DNA from: Candidatus Bilophila faecipullorum
GTDB taxonomy: Bacteria > Desulfobacterota > Desulfovibrionia > Desulfovibrionales > Desulfovibrionaceae
Direction of reading: 5' to 3'
DNA length: 64,000 nt
NCBI GenBank assembly: GCA_944326695.1
Contig: CALVEZ010000005.1
Coordinates: 62,001 to 126,000, forward strand
Every line of letters starts with the position of its first letter. Position 1 is the first letter of the stretch. Below the pieces are notes generated by a model. That model searched no databases. It was not told the DNA's origin and saw only the letters and a list, made by a program, of their open reading frames with translations. The translations under genes were made by a program, and so were the position numbers. This document shows, in pieces, positions 36,341 through 45,245 of the stretch.

Positions 36341-37012
36341 ATGATTCTTTCTCCTTCCCTTCTTTCCGCCGACGTGGGCAACCTCGCGGCGGAACTTTCG
36401 GCTTTGGAAGCCGCGGGCGTGCAGTGGGCGCATTGGGACGTCATGGATGGCCGTTTCGTGCCCAACATCACTTTCGGCCAGCACGTCATCCGGCAGATGC
36501 GCCCCCGCAGCGGCCTTTTTTTTGACGTGCATCTCATGATCGTCGAGCCGGAAACCTACCTTGCCGACTTTCAGGCTGCCGGGGCGGACATGCTGGTCGT
36601 CCACGCCGAAGCCACGCGCCATCTGCAGCGGACGCTGGCCGAAATCCGGCGTCTGGGCATGAAGGCCGGAGTGGCGCTCAATCCGGCCACGCCGCTCAGC
36701 GCGCTCGACTACGTGCTCGGTGACGCGGACATGGTTCTTCTCATGAGCGTGAACCCCGGTTTCGGGGGCCAGAAGTTTTTGCCCGTCACCTATGAAAAAA
36801 TCCGCCGCCTGCGCCGGATGATCGACGAACGGCGTCTTGAGACGCTCATCCAGATCGACGGCGGCGTCACCCCGGACAACACCGCCGAACTCGTACGGGC
36901 CGGCGCGGACGTGCTGGTGTCCGGCTCGGCCTTTTTCTCGGTTCCTCCCTATGAAAGCCGCCGCCGGACCTTCGAGGCACGGGCGGACGAAGCCCTTTCC
37001 CAGACTCTCTAA
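36341..37012 (+). CDS. rpe: Ribulose-phosphate 3-epimerase
   Basis: 223-residue TIM-barrel enzyme of the pentose phosphate pathway. Active-site motifs are [12 protein letters not shown] at the N-terminus, [15 protein letters not shown] near 32, VHLMIVEPE near 65, [12 protein letters not shown] near 140 and [10 protein letters not shown] near 172. Length is normal. It is followed after 16 bases by transketolase, which uses the same pentose phosphates. Confidence 0.97.
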   Translation: MILSPSLLSADVGNLAAELSALEAAGVQWAHWDVMDGRFVPNITFGQHVIRQMRPRSGLFFDVHLMIVEPETYLADFQAAGADMLVVHAEATRHLQRTLAEIRRLGMKAGVALNPATPLSALDYVLGDADMVLLMSVNPGFGGQKFLPVTYEKIRRLRRMIDERRLETLIQIDGGVTPDNTAELVRAGADVLVSGSAFFSVPPYESRRRTFEARADEALSQTL

Positions 37013-37028
37013 GCAGATGGAGATTGCC

Positions 37029-39023
37029 ATGCGTTCCCGTAAAGAACTTGCCGATGCCGTCCGCATCCTTTCGATGGATGCCGTGGACAAGGCCAAATCC
37101 GGCCATCCCGGCGCGCCCATGGGCATGGCCGACATGGCCGAGGCCCTGTGGAGAGGCGTGCTGCGCCACAATCCCGCCAATCCCCACTGGGCGAACCGGG
37201 ACCGTTTCGTGCTGTCCAACGGCCACGCCTCCATGCTGCTGTACAGCCTGCTGCACCTGACCGGCTACGACCTGAGCATGGACGACATCAAGGCCTTCCG
37301 CCAGCTCGGTTCGCGCACGCCCGGCCATCCTGAATTCGGCGTGACGCCCGGCGTGGAGACCACCACGGGCCCGCTCGGGCAGGGCTTCGCCACCGCCGTG
37401 GGTATGGCCGTGGCCGAAAAGCTGCTGGCTGCGGAGTTTAACCGCGAGGGCTTCCCCATCGTCGATCACCACACCTACGTGTTTCTCGGGGACGGCTGCC
37501 TCATGGAAGGGCTGTCGCAGGAAGCCTGTTCGCTGGCGGGCACCCTCGGCCTCGGCAAGCTGATCGTCCTCTATGACGACAACGGCATTTCCATTGACGG
37601 CAAGGTCAGTCAGTGGTTCGGGGACGACACCCCGGCCCGCTTCGAAGCCTGCGGCTGGCAGGTCATCCCGGACGTGGACGGGCACGACGCGGCCATGCTC
37701 GACGCTGCGCTGACGCTGGCGCGCAAGGAAACGGCGCGTCCGACGCTCATCTGCTGCAAGACGACCATCGGCTACGGCTCGTCCAAAAAGGGCGGCACGG
37801 CTTCGTGCCACGGCTCTCCCATGGGCGAGGAGGAAAACGCGGCCGTGCGTGCGGCGCTCGGCTGGACCGAGCCGCCTTTCGTCATCCCGCAAGACATCCG
37901 GGACGCGTGGGACGCCCGTCAGAAGGGCGCGGCGCTCCAGTCCGAATGGGACGCGCTCTTTGCCGCCTACCGCGCCGCCTATCCCGACCTGGCCGTCGAG
38001 TTTGAGCGGCGCATGTCCGGGGCGCTTCCCGCGGACTGGGAGGCGGTCAGCAAGGCGGCCATCGAACGTTTCGACGCCGACAAGCCCAAAGTGGCCACCC
38101 GCATTGCCAATCGGGACGTGCTCAACGCCCTTGCTCCCCATCTGCCGGAACTCTTCGGCGGTTCCGCCGACCTGACGGGTTCCGTGGGTACGTGGCATGA
38201 GAAGGCCGTGCGCATCGGCCGCGACGAATGGCACGGAAACTACCTGTCCTATGGCGTGCGCGAGTTCGGCATGGGCGCGGTCATGAACGGCCTTGCCCTG
38301 CACGGCGGGTTCATCCCCTACGGCGGAACCTTCCTCGTCTTCTCCGATTACGCCCGCAACGCCATCCGCCTTTCCGCGCTCATGAAGCAGCGCCTCGTGT
38401 GGGTGCTCACCCACGATTCCATCGGCGTGGGCGAGGACGGCCCCACGCACCAGCCCATCGAGCACGTGAGCAGCCTGCGCCTTATCCCCGATCTTTGGGT
38501 CTGGCGTCCCTGCGACGCCGTGGAAACCGCCGTGGCGTGGAAGACCGCCCTTGAAAGCGCCGAACCTTCCTGCATGATCCTCACCAGGCAGGGGCTCGCG
38601 CCTCAGGCCCGCACCGCCGGACAGCTTGAAGCCGTGCGGCGCGGCGGCTATGTCCTCAGGGACTGCGACGGCGCGCCCGAGGTGATCCTCATCGCCACCG
38701 GGTCCGAGGTGCAGCTTGCCGTGGACGCCGCCGCCGCGCTGACGGCAAAGGGCCGCAAGGTCCGCGTGGTGTCCATGCCGTGCACCGAACTTTTCGACGC
38801 CCAGCCTGCCGACTATCGCGAGTCCGTCCTGCCCGCCGCCGTGCGCGCGCGCGTGGCCGTGGAAGCGGCCTCGGTCGACGGCTGGTGGAAGTATGTGGGG
38901 CTCGACGGCGCCGTGGTGGGCATGTCCACGTTTGGAGAGTCCGCTCCCGGCGGCGAGCTGTTCAAGCATTTCGGCTTCACCGTCGAGCATGTGGCCGAGG
39001 TCGCCGAAGGGCTTTTGAAGTAG
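37029..39023 (+). CDS. tkt: Transketolase
   Basis: 664-residue thiamine diphosphate enzyme. Motifs: [15 protein letters not shown] near 25, the ThDP loop [13 protein letters not shown] near 155 and DDNGISIDG near 185, a pyrimidine-binding region [15 protein letters not shown] near 408 and [16 protein letters not shown], then [15 protein letters not shown] near 465. The start at 37029 has GGAG at the right spacing; an ATG at 37017 is also in frame. A 344-base gap with a palindromic repeat follows. Confidence 0.96.
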   Translation: MRSRKELADAVRILSMDAVDKAKSGHPGAPMGMADMAEALWRGVLRHNPANPHWANRDRFVLSNGHASMLLYSLLHLTGYDLSMDDIKAFRQLGSRTPGHPEFGVTPGVETTTGPLGQGFATAVGMAVAEKLLAAEFNREGFPIVDHHTYVFLGDGCLMEGLSQEACSLAGTLGLGKLIVLYDDNGISIDGKVSQWFGDDTPARFEACGWQVIPDVDGHDAAMLDAALTLARKETARPTLICCKTTIGYGSSKKGGTASCHGSPMGEEENAAVRAALGWTEPPFVIPQDIRDAWDARQKGAALQSEWDALFAAYRAAYPDLAVEFERRMSGALPADWEAVSKAAIERFDADKPKVATRIANRDVLNALAPHLPELFGGSADLTGSVGTWHEKAVRIGRDEWHGNYLSYGVREFGMGAVMNGLALHGGFIPYGGTFLVFSDYARNAIRLSALMKQRLVWVLTHDSIGVGEDGPTHQPIEHVSSLRLIPDLWVWRPCDAVETAVAWKTALESAEPSCMILTRQGLAPQARTAGQLEAVRRGGYVLRDCDGAPEVILIATGSEVQLAVDAAAALTAKGRKVRVVSMPCTELFDAQPADYRESVLPAAVRARVAVEAASVDGWWKYVGLDGAVVGMSTFGESAPGGELFKHFGFTVEHVAEVAEGLLK

Positions 39024-39242
39024 GGGGCCGGGGGAGGGCGCTTTGTGAAACAAGGCCCTTCCCCTGATCCTCATCCCCAACAGCATCGGCCGGCGGGGAG
39101 GCCGCGTGGCGGAAGTTCGGGAAATGCACTTTTCCCGCACCATCGCCTCTTCTCCCCTTTTTTGATCCTCCATCCTCTCCCCATCCGTCCGAAAGGAAAC
39201 CTGCTCAAAGGAAGCCTTGCGAAACAGGGCGAGCCCGTGAGC
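39024..39242. other. Intergenic region between tkt and the repeat copy
   Basis: No gene supported. Together with the following repeat it makes up the 344-base tkt-trmD gap; trmD has no other recognisable upstream element here, so its promoter probably lies in or before the repeat. Confidence 0.3.
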
Positions 39243-39341
39243 GGGGATTCGATACGGACGAAGGTCTTTGGAAAGGGAGGGACGGGGTTTGGGGAAGGGA
39301 GGGAAAAGCCTTTCTTCAGAAAGGTTTTCCCTCCCTTCCCC
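39243..39341 (+). repeat. Dispersed palindromic repeat, copy 2 (plus orientation)
   Basis: Tail GGGGATTC...GGGGTTTGGGG followed by the hairpin arms 39291-39315 and 39318-39341. The arms differ from copy 1 at several positions and have a one-base bulge, but the pairing is kept. It lies 26 bases before trmD, so it is within or next to its leader. See copy 1 at 8960-9057. Confidence 0.75.
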
Positions 39342-39367
39342 ATGCTTTACCCTACAAGACGGCACCC

Positions 39368-40666
39368 ATGCGAATCAACATAGTGACCCTCTTTCCCGAA
39401 TGGTTTACCTCGCCGCTCGAAACCGCGCTGCTCGGCAAGGCGCGCGAGGCGGGCCTCGTTGACTTCCGCCTGCTCAACCCGCGCGACAGAGCCGAGGATC
39501 GCCACCATATCGTCGATGATCGGCCCTACGGCGGCGGGCCGGGCATGGTGATGATGCTTGAGCCGCTCGTCAAGACCCTGCGCGAACTGCAGGGGCAGGG
39601 CGGTGCGGGACGAATCATCATGCTTGCCGCCGCGGGCAAACCGTTGACGCAGTCTCTGGCCCGCGAACTGGCGCGGGAGGAGACCCTGACCCTCGTCTGC
39701 GGCCGCTACGAGGGCATCGACGCCCGGCTCATGGACATCCTGCCCGTGGAGCAGGTCAGCGTGGGCGAGGCCGTGCTCAACGGCGGCGAGGCTGCGGCCA
39801 TGATGCTGGTGGAGGCGGCCACGCGGCTCATCCCCGGCTTCATGGGCAAGGAAGAGTCCGGCGACGACGAGAGTTTTTCCGCCGGGCTTCTGGAATACCC
39901 GCACTTTACGCGGCCCGAGGTCTTCGAGGGCGTGGCCGTGCCGGAGATATTGCGCTCGGGGGATCACGCGCGCATCGCGGCGTGGCGGCGGCAGCAGTCG
40001 CTGCGCACGACCCTGCGGGTGCGGCCGGACATGCTCGACGCCACGCCGCTGGCGGGGGCGGACATGGCCTATTTGCGCCAGACGGCGATGGAGGCCGGAA
40101 GGCTGCCCCTTGGCCGCAATCTGCATTGCGCGCTCGTGCATTATCCCGTGTATCTGGGAGATCGAAAAACGGGCGCGACCTCTTTGACAAACCTCGACGT
40201 TCACGATATAGCACGGTGTTCTCGCACCTACGGATTGGGGAGCTTCACGGTGGTGACGCCCCTCAAGGATCAGCAGGCCATTTTGGAGACGCTGGTCCGC
40301 CACTGGACGGACGGCCCCGGTGGGGCGTCCAACCCGGACCGCGCCGAAGCCTTCCGGCTGGTCGGCTTGGCCTCGGATGTGCGGGAAGCCATTGACAGTG
40401 TGGAAGCACGCACGGGACAGCGCCCGGTTCTGCTGGGAACCAGCGCGCGCGACGGCGGCGTCATGACGCCGCAGGCTGTCCGGGACTGCCTCCTTGAGCG
40501 TCCGGTCCTGCTCCTTTTCGGAACGGGGCATGGGCTGGCTCCGGAGGTGCTGGACGCCTGCGACGGCGTGTTGCGGCCATTGCGATGGATGGACGAATAC
40601 AACCATCTCCCCGTACGTGGGGCGGTGGCCATCACTCTTGACAGGGTGCTTGGCGACTGCTGCTAG
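39368..40666 (+). CDS. trmD: tRNA (guanine-N1)-methyltransferase TrmD fused to a second SPOUT methyltransferase
   Basis: 432 residues, against about 250 for ordinary TrmD. Residues 1-~235 are TrmD, which methylates G37 of tRNAs: VTLFPEWF, DDRPYGGGPGMVMM, the SAM-knot motifs LVCGRYEGIDARLM and SVGEAVLNGGEAAAM, and FSAGLLEYPHFTRPE. From about 251 a second domain begins (NLHCALVHYPVYLGDR, TNLDVHDIARCSRTYG), ending with a second knot signature (LLLFGTGHGLAPEVL, LPVRGAVAITLDRVLG). It resembles the TM1570-type SPOUT RNA methyltransferases that neighbour trmD in some bacteria. Substrate of the second domain unknown. rplS follows. Confidence 0.93.
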   Translation: MRINIVTLFPEWFTSPLETALLGKAREAGLVDFRLLNPRDRAEDRHHIVDDRPYGGGPGMVMMLEPLVKTLRELQGQGGAGRIIMLAAAGKPLTQSLARELAREETLTLVCGRYEGIDARLMDILPVEQVSVGEAVLNGGEAAAMMLVEAATRLIPGFMGKEESGDDESFSAGLLEYPHFTRPEVFEGVAVPEILRSGDHARIAAWRRQQSLRTTLRVRPDMLDATPLAGADMAYLRQTAMEAGRLPLGRNLHCALVHYPVYLGDRKTGATSLTNLDVHDIARCSRTYGLGSFTVVTPLKDQQAILETLVRHWTDGPGGASNPDRAEAFRLVGLASDVREAIDSVEARTGQRPVLLGTSARDGGVMTPQAVRDCLLERPVLLLFGTGHGLAPEVLDACDGVLRPLRWMDEYNHLPVRGAVAITLDRVLGDCC

Positions 40667-40831
40667 AGCCTCTTCACGGCCCGAGGGTACGGTGCAATGC
40701 TCTGGCTGATACCTCCTCCGCAACAGGGGGAGAGCGCGAAAGCGACAGCCCGTTTCGGGAGTCACTGACAAACGAAGCGACATAACTTCAGGTTGCCCGC
40801 CAGACGGGGCAACATCTCCCGGGAGAGAGAC

Positions 40832-41179
40832 ATGACCATTATCGAAAAGATCGAACGCGAACAGATGCGCCTTGATATTCCTTCCTTCAAGCCCGGCGAC
40901 GCCGTGAAGGTCCACTTCCGCATCGTGGAAGGCGAAAAGGAACGTATCCAGGTGTTTCAGGGCAACGTGATCCGTATGCATCGCGGCACGATGGGCGCGA
41001 CCGTCACGGTGCGCAAAGTGTCCGACGGCGTGGGCGTGGAACGTATCTTCCCCCTGCATTCGCCCTTCATCGATCACATCGAGCTGGTGACGGAAGGTGC
41101 CGTGCGCCGCAGCCGTCTGTACTACCTCCGCAATCTTAAGGGTAAGGCTGCCCGCATCAAGCCCAAGAAGCGCTACTAG
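40832..41179 (+). CDS. rplS: Ribosomal protein L19
   Basis: 115-residue 50S protein at the subunit interface. Typical sequence: [46 protein letters not shown] and the C-terminal [27 protein letters not shown] precedes the ATG at 40832; an upstream in-frame start has no site. A good terminator follows. Confidence 0.98.
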   Translation: MTIIEKIEREQMRLDIPSFKPGDAVKVHFRIVEGEKERIQVFQGNVIRMHRGTMGATVTVRKVSDGVGVERIFPLHSPFIDHIELVTEGAVRRSRLYYLRNLKGKAARIKPKKRY

Positions 41180-41240
41180 TTTTCCCCGGCGCTTCCGTTC
41201 GGAGGCGCTCGCGTTTCCCGCCCGGAAACGGGCGTGCCGG

Positions 41241-41280
41241 AAAAGGGACCTTTCCTGCGGAGGGGTCCTTTTTCCCTTTT
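41241..41280 (+). terminator. Rho-independent terminator after rplS
   Basis: Stem AAAAGGGACC (41241-41250) / GGTCCTTTTT (41264-41273) with one G-U pair, followed by CCCTTTTTT. It separates trmD-rplS from the rnhB group. Confidence 0.8.
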
Positions 41281-41327
41281 TTGGATATTTGTCGGCGCGG
41301 TGCGTCGTTTTTGCCTAGGGAGATCGT

Positions 41328-42041
41328 ATGGCTGGCCGCAAGAAACGGGAGCCCGCGCCGGAAGCGCTGCTCCTGTGCCCTTCCTCAAAACCGGGGAACC
41401 CTTTCCCTGACCTGCCCCTTTCGGCCATTGCGGGCATCGACGAAGCCGGGCGCGGCTGTCTTGCGGGGCCCGTGGTGGCCGCCGCCGTCATCCTGCCTGA
41501 AGGGGCCGCCATTCCGGGGCTGGCCGATTCCAAGGTGCTGTCTCCGACCCGGCGGGACGGTTTGGCCGCCGAAATCGGGGCCGTGGCCGTGGCGTGGGGG
41601 CTGGGGGTGGTCTGGCCGCAGGAGATCGACCGAGTCAATATCCTTCAGGCCACCTTGCGTGCCATGTGCCATGCCGCGAGCGTGCTCAAGGCGCGGCCCG
41701 AAGGCTTATTGATAGACGGTAACCAACTTCTTCCCGAGGCGCTTTTTCAGCGCTGGCCGGGGCGCTGGCCCATCCTGCCGCGCCAAAAGGCCATTGTGGA
41801 CGGCGACGCGCTCGTTCCCGTCATTTCCGCCGCGTCCATCCTCGCCAAGACTTTCCGGGACATGCTCATGGACAAGCTTGACCTCCGCTACCCCGGCTAC
41901 GGTTTCAGCCGTCATAAGGGCTATGGATCAAAGGAACATTTCGCCGCGCTGCGCGAACTTGGTCCCAGCCCCATGCACCGTAGGACGTTTCGTGGCGTCC
42001 TGCCCGAAACGCAGGGGCAGCTTCAGGGTTCCCTTTTGTGA
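41328..42041 (+). CDS. rnhB: Ribonuclease HII
   Basis: 237-residue enzyme cutting RNA in RNA-DNA hybrids and single ribonucleotides in DNA. The DEAGRG motif ([15 protein letters not shown], residue 36) supplies two acidic active-site residues; the third is in [12 protein letters not shown], and [17 protein letters not shown] is the C-terminal family signature. About 30 extra N-terminal residues precede the fold. Its stop overlaps the GTG start of yraN by four bases. Confidence 0.95.
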   Translation: MAGRKKREPAPEALLLCPSSKPGNPFPDLPLSAIAGIDEAGRGCLAGPVVAAAVILPEGAAIPGLADSKVLSPTRRDGLAAEIGAVAVAWGLGVVWPQEIDRVNILQATLRAMCHAASVLKARPEGLLIDGNQLLPEALFQRWPGRWPILPRQKAIVDGDALVPVISAASILAKTFRDMLMDKLDLRYPGYGFSRHKGYGSKEHFAALRELGPSPMHRRTFRGVLPETQGQLQGSLL

Positions 42042-42439
42042 ACGTGCGGTATGAACGGGGCAGGGCGGGGGAAGCCGCAGCCGCGGCCTATCTGGAAGAG
42101 GCGGGATTGCGGATCATCGCCCGGAACTGGCGCGGTGGGCCTTACGAGCTTGATCTGGTGTGCGAGGACGGCGAGACGCTCGTCTTTGTGGAAGTGCGCA
42201 CGCGTGGGCGGAGAAGCCTTGCCTCTGCGGAAGAAAGCCTGTCTCCCGTCAAGTGCCGCAATGTCGTCAAGGCTGCCCGGGCCTATCTGACCGCCACCGG
42301 GCTTTGGGATCGCCCTTGCCGCTTTGATCTCGTCTGCGTGTGTGACGCGGGCGCAACACCGCAACTGGACTATTACCGCCATGTCTTCGACATCTCCGAA
42401 ATTATGGGTAGTGGCGACGCCGCTTGGCAACCCTGGTGA
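42038..42439 (+). CDS. YraN/UPF0102 family endonuclease-like protein
   Basis: 133 residues with the restriction-endonuclease-like fold signature of UPF0102: [17 protein letters not shown], then [20 protein letters not shown] (D and ExK-like acidic residues). Function of the family is not settled; a nuclease role at recombination intermediates has been suggested. GTG start at 42038 overlapping rnhB. The last 59 bases overlap rsmI. Confidence 0.9.
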   Translation: MNVRYERGRAGEAAAAAYLEEAGLRIIARNWRGGPYELDLVCEDGETLVFVEVRTRGRRSLASAEESLSPVKCRNVVKAARAYLTATGLWDRPCRFDLVCVCDAGATPQLDYYRHVFDISEIMGSGDAAWQPW

Positions 42440-43217
42440 TCTTTCCCCCCGCGCCCGCGAGGTGCTCGAAAGCGCGGCCGTGGTCCTTGCCGAGGATACC
42501 CGCCGGGCCGGGCTGCTCTGCCAGCGCTGCGGGGTGAAGGCTCGACGTTTTTTCAGCTTTCACGACCATAACGAGGAGGACAAGCTCCCCGAGGTCCTTT
42601 CCCTTCTGAACGAAGGGCAGACGCTGGCTCTCATCTCCGATGCCGGGCTGCCTCTGGTGGCCGATCCCGGTTACCGGCTGGTCCGCGCCTGCCGCAGGGA
42701 GGGTATCCCGGTTTCCGTCGTACCCGGTCCGAGCGCGCCCGTGACGGCCCTCGCGGGAAGCGGTATTGCTCCGCAGCCCTTCGCGTTTTTGGGGTTCTTG
42801 CCCCGCAGCCGGGCGGATCAGGAAAAGACGCTGGCCCCCTTCGCCGATCTCGCATTGACGCTGATCTTCTTTGAACGTAAGGACAGGCTGAGGGACACGC
42901 TGTCCGTAGCCCATGCCGTGCTTGGCCCGCGCGAGCTGTGCATCGCCCGCGAGCTGACCAAAACGCATGAGGAGTATATCCTCGGGCGGCTGGAGGACGG
43001 CGTACCCGCAGGCGATTTGCTCGGTGAGATAACGGTGGTTGTCGGGCCGCCGGAAGCCGGAGCCGTGACGGGGCGCGAGGAGGTCTTGCGCCTCATCACT
43101 GAAGAGCGGGAATTGGGCGGTTCGCCACGCGATGTCGCCCGCCGCGTCCAGACCCGGACCACGGGCTGGACCGTGAAAGGCATTTATGCGCTGCTGTCCG
43201 CAAGGAGGGATTCATGA
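42381..43217 (+). CDS. rsmI: 16S rRNA (cytidine-2'-O)-methyltransferase RsmI
   Basis: 278-residue tetrapyrrole-methylase-fold enzyme that methylates C1402 of 16S rRNA. Motifs: [18 protein letters not shown] at the N-terminus, AEDTRRAG, FFSFHDHNE, LISDAGLPLVADPGYRLV and VVPGPSAPVTALAGSG. The ATG at 42381 (MSSTSPKLW) gives the family start, so it overlaps yraN by 59 bases; an earlier in-frame ATG would add a non-conserved leader. Its stop overlaps smpB by four bases. Confidence 0.95.
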   Translation: MSSTSPKLWVVATPLGNPGDLSPRAREVLESAAVVLAEDTRRAGLLCQRCGVKARRFFSFHDHNEEDKLPEVLSLLNEGQTLALISDAGLPLVADPGYRLVRACRREGIPVSVVPGPSAPVTALAGSGIAPQPFAFLGFLPRSRADQEKTLAPFADLALTLIFFERKDRLRDTLSVAHAVLGPRELCIARELTKTHEEYILGRLEDGVPAGDLLGEITVVVGPPEAGAVTGREEVLRLITEERELGGSPRDVARRVQTRTTGWTVKGIYALLSARRDS

Positions 43218-43675
43218 GCGCCAAGAAATCGGGCGGGCCTCTCATCGGGGACAACCGTAAGGCTCGCCATCTCTACGAATATCTGGAAGTCATCGAAGCG
43301 GGCATCGCCCTTACCGGGCCGGAAGTGAAGAGCCTGCGCGCCGGGCAGGTCAACTTCACCGACAGTTATGTGGAATTCCGGCAGGGCGAGGCGTGGCTCA
43401 TCGGCCTGCACATCGCGCCGTATACCAATGCGGGCTATGTGGAGCAGAACGCCGACCGCCCCCGCAAACTGCTGATGCACAGTCAGGAAATCGCCGCTTT
43501 CGCCGCCAAGGTCGAACAGAAGGGCCTGACCGTCGTTCCGGCCAAAATGTACCTCAAGCACGGCAAGATCAAGGTTGAATTGGCGCTGGGCCGGGGCCGC
43601 AAGCTGCACGATCACCGTATCGAACTGAAGCGCCGGGCCGAAACCCGGGACATGCAGCGGGAATTGAGAGGCTAG
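43214..43675 (+). CDS. smpB: SsrA-binding protein SmpB
   Basis: 153-residue tmRNA partner in rescue of stalled ribosomes. Motifs: NRKARHLYEYLEVIEAGIALTG, PEVKSLRAGQVNFTDSYV, MYLKHGKIKVELALGRGRKL and a basic C-terminal tail (HDHRIELKRRAETRDMQREL). ATGA overlap with rsmI. The tmRNA gene itself was looked for nearby and is not seen. Confidence 0.97.
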   Translation: MSAKKSGGPLIGDNRKARHLYEYLEVIEAGIALTGPEVKSLRAGQVNFTDSYVEFRQGEAWLIGLHIAPYTNAGYVEQNADRPRKLLMHSQEIAAFAAKVEQKGLTVVPAKMYLKHGKIKVELALGRGRKLHDHRIELKRRAETRDMQRELRG

Positions 43676-44051
43676 CCGTCTTCTCCTCGCGTATCGTGGA
43701 AAGCGACGGGGGCCTGCGGGTAGAGGAAGAGCGGCCTGTCACGAAAGCCTGCAAGAGAAGAGTCGCCGGAGAAGACGGGGGAGCGGGGAGGGCGTTTTCC
43801 TCCGCGAAAAAGGGCGCGTCGCCCCGTTTGGAAGGTCCTTGACCTCACGTTTGGGAGAGCCGTTCCCGCCGGTCGGACAGGGAAAGGGGAATTTCTTCTC
43901 CGCTGAGGCCCGGGAAGTGGCCTTCCCGGAAGAAAAGAGGGCAGGGTTTGGTAGATTTCTGGCATCGTCTCGTTACCTTGAAGCTCTAAGCTTTCGAGTT
44001 CCGAAAAGAAAAGACGCATTTCCCAAAAACAGCCACGCCGCCCGATTTTGC
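43676..44051. other. Intergenic region between smpB and tRNA-Ala
   Basis: No gene supported; open frames here are short, and no tmRNA signature is present. It ends in the tRNA promoter. It may carry the end of the smpB transcript, but I see no clear terminator. Confidence 0.35.
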
Positions 44052-44080
44052 TTGACACCTTGCCGCTTCCTCTGTATATA
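44052..44080 (+). promoter_or_regulatory. Promoter of tRNA-Ala
   Basis: Perfect TTGACA (44052-44057), 17-base spacer, TATATA (44075-44080); start expected near 44087, 25 bases before the tRNA. One of the best sigma-70 promoters in the window. Confidence 0.85.
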
Positions 44081-44111
44081 TCACCACGTTGTCGGAAACG
44101 ACGGCCTTTTT

Positions 44112-44187
44112 GGGGATGTAGCTCAGCTGGGAGAGCGCAGCGTTCGCATCGCTGAGGCCAGGGGTTCAATCCCCCTCATCTCCACCA
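44112..44187 (+). tRNA. tRNA-Ala (anticodon CGC)
   Basis: 76 bases with encoded CCA. The acceptor GGGGATG pairs with CATCTCC (one G-U). The anticodon stem is CAGCG/CGCTG with loop TTCGCAT (anticodon CGC), and the T arm is AGGGG-TTCAATC-CCCCT. A truncated integrase lies just downstream, so the 3' end of this gene is probably a former attachment site. Confidence 0.96.
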
Positions 44188-44199
44188 GAAAGACTTCTC

Positions 44200-44246
44200 A
44201 AGAACTCCCGTAAGTACGTATGAGTGCTTGCGGGAGTTCTTTTTTA
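44200..44246 (+). terminator. Rho-independent terminator after tRNA-Ala
   Basis: Stem AAGAACTCCCG (44200-44210) / CGGGAGTTCTT (44231-44241), extended inward by TAAG/CTTG pairing, followed by TTTTTATCC. Confidence 0.9.
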
Positions 44247-44360
44247 TCCTTTTCTCGTGTTCGAAGGCGCTCATGTTTTCTTGATTGGAACCATTGCAGC
44301 TCACATTTTTTTGGGGCAACAATGGGAGCAATAGGCGCTTGTGCCCTGAGAAGTTCCCTG

Positions 44361-44537
44361 ACGCCCCTGACAGATATCCGCATCAAGACCGCCACGCCCG
44401 CTGAGGAAATCTACAAGATATACGATGCCGATAGGGTTGTTGAGATGCCGCCATCCGGCAGCAAACGGTGGCGCTTCAAGTATCGGTTCGACGGCAAAGA
44501 AGAGCGGATTAGCCTCGGGAGCTATCCCCATATATCT
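44361..44537 (+). pseudogene. Truncated P4-type tyrosine integrase (N-terminal arm domain only)
   Basis: Translation from 44361 gives a start-less PLTDIRIKTATPAEEIYKIYD then PSGSKRWRFKYRFDGKEER and ISLGSYPHIS. This is the N-terminal DNA-binding domain of tRNA-targeting phage/island integrases (normally about 400 residues). The expected ATG reads ACG at 44361, and homology stops near 44537, before the catalytic domain. It points away from the tRNA gene, as integrases of islands inserted at a tRNA 3' end do. It is therefore a relic of a lost or degraded island. Confidence 0.8.
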
Positions 44538-44565
44538 ACCATTTTTTGGTTCTTGCAGACGCATG

Positions 44566-44604
44566 AAGCCTCAAACGTCTTGAATAAAGAGTTGGAGGCT
44601 TTTT
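44566..44604 (+). terminator. Hairpin with U-tract after the integrase relic
   Basis: Left arm AAGCCTCAAAC (44566-44576), right arm GTTGGAGGCTT (44591-44601) with one mismatch, then TTT. GGAGGCTTTTT recurs at 44647-44657, so a second such element may be nearby. Confidence 0.55.
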
Positions 44605-44699
44605 GTGTGCCCGCGAAAGGTTCCAGTACCGGGAGGTATAATCTCGGAGGCTTTTTAAGAGGATGATGAAGATGGGATATGGGGATGCCGTAGTTTGCT

Positions 44700-45146
44700 C
44701 TAGAGGAAAAACGCCACGTTATACCAACAATGCATGGCCGCGCAGAGCCAGAGTGAGCGGTGCCGCGTCCAGAGCACACCGAAGATGAGTGAGGGAAAGA
44801 AGGTCAGGCAGGCCATGAGCGGCGTGTGGGTGGGCAGGTGCGAGAGGGCGAAGATCGCCGAGGCGATCAGCGCGCCAGTGGTGAGAGGCCCGCGGCGGCC
44901 AGGCAGCATCTGCTCAAGCTGTTCCTGAAGCAGGGCGCGATAGACTGTTTCCTCTGTCATGGCCGTCAGGACGAGCCTCCAGAACGGAGGCATGGGCCCC
45001 GGCGAAAACGGCAGGCCCGCTAGCCCCAGCGCCAGCGCCGCCCACACCCAGCGGTCCCGGAGGGCTTCGACGCAGCGTCTCGGAGCCAGAGCCGCACCAA
45101 GCCCGCTCCAGATGTCCAGCCATCCCGTACTCTGCCCCTGTTTCAT
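44700..45146 (-). CDS. CPBP-family glutamic-type intramembrane protease, candidate CTERM-processing enzyme
   Basis: 148 residues with four or so hydrophobic helices. It carries the CPBP/CAAX-protease signatures: EETVYR (EExxxR) near residue 65, FALSHLP near 99 and HCWYN near 138. These supply the catalytic Glu pair, His and Asn of glutamic intramembrane proteases. Small CPBP proteins of this kind act as sorting enzymes for C-terminal Cys-containing tags (myxosortase; the JDVT-CTERM-associated protease). The presence of a type II secretion operon and a protein with such a tail on the same strand supports that role here, but the cognate pairing is inferred. It starts 99 bases after the sensor kinase and may share its transcript. 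An in-frame stop just upstream fixes the start region. Confidence 0.78.
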   Translation of the reverse strand: MKQGQSTGWLDIWSGLGAALAPRRCVEALRDRWVWAALALGLAGLPFSPGPMPPFWRLVLTAMTEETVYRALLQEQLEQMLPGRRGPLTTGALIASAIFALSHLPTHTPLMACLTFFPSLIFGVLWTRHRSLWLCAAMHCWYNVAFFL

Positions 45147-45245
45147 AGCAACTCGTCGTTAAAGGCCATGTGCAAAGCCGCGTCTTGGTGCGTCCGCTAC
45201 GTCGAGGGACAGTGAAAAAACTCTCCCCAGCCTATGCCCCCTTGG

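Noticed and set aside
43676..44111. tmRNA gene expected near smpB
   Set aside because: No tmRNA-like 5' end, T arm or tag-peptide reading frame could be found in the gap.
44220..44360. Upstream part of the open frame leading into the integrase relic as a real N-terminus
   Set aside because: It is read from the tRNA-Ala terminator and has no similarity to the integrase family; the natural start was the ACG at 44361.
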